From Clostridia bacterium UC5.1-1C12 (GTDB lineage Bacteria; Bacillota_I; Bacilli_A; Erysipelotrichales; Erysipelotrichaceae), in the NCBI GenBank assembly GCA_001305055.1, contig BBZX01000017.1, forward strand, positions 1 through 15,985: a stretch of 15,985 bases of DNA, given 5' to 3'. Made by a program: the position numbers and the translations under genes. This document shows positions 15,599-15,985 of this stretch, in pieces; position 1 is the first letter of the stretch, and each line of letters begins with the position of its first letter. The notes under the pieces were generated by a model, which did not search any database, was not told the origin of the DNA, and saw nothing but the letters and a program-made list of their open reading frames with translations.

Positions 15599-15985
15599 GT
15601 TACAAGGTGAAGGTGGATACCGGTCCTGAACTGACAAGCATCAAACTGAAGCAAGGAGAAAACAGCTTGGAAGGACATTGGGATACCGAACAGGAATGCT
15701 ATCTGTTCACAGTTCCGTCTTCTGTTCAGATTGATTACGATCAGCCATTCATTATGGAATGGACTCCGGATTCTCTGAATCATAACGGTTCACTGAGTCT
15801 GAACCGTGATGTAATACAAAGCGTTCAGTTCGTTTACGCGGGTCAGTTCACAAGAACGGTTCGTCTCTTGATGGTTGAAAGCAAGGCGATTTCACTGAGC
15901 GTTTCACCGCAGACATTGAGTCTGAAACCGGGTGAGAGCAGTACGGTCAGTGCAATGATTCAGCCTGATTCAGCTTCACAGAAAG
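15583..15985 (+). CDS. Giant surface protein fragment 14: third beta-sandwich and start of a Big_2 domain, runs off the window
   Basis: This frame is open to the window edge. It completes the second beta-sandwich domain (SYKVKVDTG). It continues with a possible third one (PELTSIKLKQGENSLEGHW through VQFVYAGQFTRTVRLLMVE, about 15625-15888), then starts a new Big_2 domain at 15889 (SVSPQTLSLKPGESSTVSAM). Codon use differs sharply from upstream: of 12 leucines read from 15601, 8 are CTG, 1 CTC, 3 TTG and none TTA. G+C is 46% by hand count over 15601-15985, against about 34% in the preceding 360 bases. Confidence 0.7.

Larger units (their letters stand above)
2727..15985 (+). pseudogene. Giant secreted GLUG / Big_2 repeat surface protein, frameshifted, 3' end outside window
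   Basis: This is one gene of at least about 4,420 codons after repair. The ATG at 2727 has AAAGGAG (2711-2717) 9 nt upstream. Residues 1-35 form a Sec signal peptide (basic start MLKEIMKALK, hydrophobic YGMALCMAVSLSAYI, likely cut after VKA). Then come four GLUG beta-helix units with Ig folds, about 20 tandem Big_2-like domains, DUF5018/cadherin-like domains, and the start of another Big_2 domain. The protein is probably exported and wall-attached as an adhesin-like stalk, but any anchor lies beyond the window. Thirteen indels break the frame near 3033, 5074-5078, 5401-5404, 6240-6244, 6502-6504, 6813-6816, 9780-9784, 11105-11108, 12123-12124, 12575-12577, 13955-13956, 14889-14890 and 15581-15584. 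Nine are one base short, one is two bases short and three have one extra base. No other stop codon interrupts the repaired frame. Whether the lesions are real or consensus errors is undecided. Confidence 0.8.

Noticed and set aside
1..15985. CRISPR array, tRNA or rRNA genes, insertion-sequence transposase
   Set aside because: No regularly spaced short repeats, no cloverleaf or rRNA-like sequence and no transposase motifs were seen on reading both strands.

Overview
This window looks like chromosomal accessory DNA from a low-GC Gram-positive bacterium. Gut Bacillota, possibly the Erysipelotrichia, would fit. The clues are strong AT bias with A/T-rich spacers, good Shine-Dalgarno sites, a typical Gram-positive Sec signal peptide, and a very large Ig-like/GLUG surface protein. 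The taxon is an inference; nothing here identifies a species.

Layout. (1) 1-223: AT-rich spacer with an imperfect inverted repeat and no supported gene. (2) 224-1674, minus strand: a two-gene AbiE-type (type IV) toxin-antitoxin operon. The antitoxin/repressor AbiEi comes first and overlaps the nucleotidyltransferase toxin AbiEii by 13 nt. A TTGATT-N17-TATAAT promoter lies just upstream, bracketed by a perfect 9-bp inverted repeat that is a good candidate for an AbiEi operator. (3) 1675-2182: intergenic region between divergent genes, with a small hairpin, short palindromes and two near-identical 21-bp direct repeats 124 bp apart. (4) 2183-2623, plus strand: a small stand-alone winged-helix DNA-binding protein of the OmpR/SARP type. 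(5) From 2727 to the end: one giant secreted surface protein. About 4,420 codons lie in the window and the 3' end is outside it.

The giant gene is not read as one frame. It is cut by 13 one- or two-base indels into 14 overlapping or abutting reading frames. Each can be repaired at a short, mostly A or T run, and the repaired protein is continuous with no other stop codon. Its architecture is: Sec signal peptide; four ~1.6-1.8 kb units, each opening with a W-[S/D]-G signature, followed by a GLUG-type beta-helix segment and Big_2-like Ig folds (two in units 1-3); about twenty further tandem Big_2-like domains; two or three DUF5018/cadherin-like beta-sandwich domains; then the start of another Big_2 domain. 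Units 1 and 2 resemble each other, and units 3 and 4 resemble each other, giving an A-A-B-B pattern.

The first ~300 bases of the giant gene and everything after ~15600 are clearly richer in G+C than the ~12.5 kb between them. All 13 lesions fall inside that AT-rich interior. This could mean an imported and decaying interior segment, or an interior with worse consensus quality. The sequence alone cannot decide.

How the genes may work together: the winged-helix protein sits 103 nt upstream of the giant gene in the same direction and is a plausible regulator of it. The AbiE operon is transcribed away from both and is best read as an independent defence or stability module.
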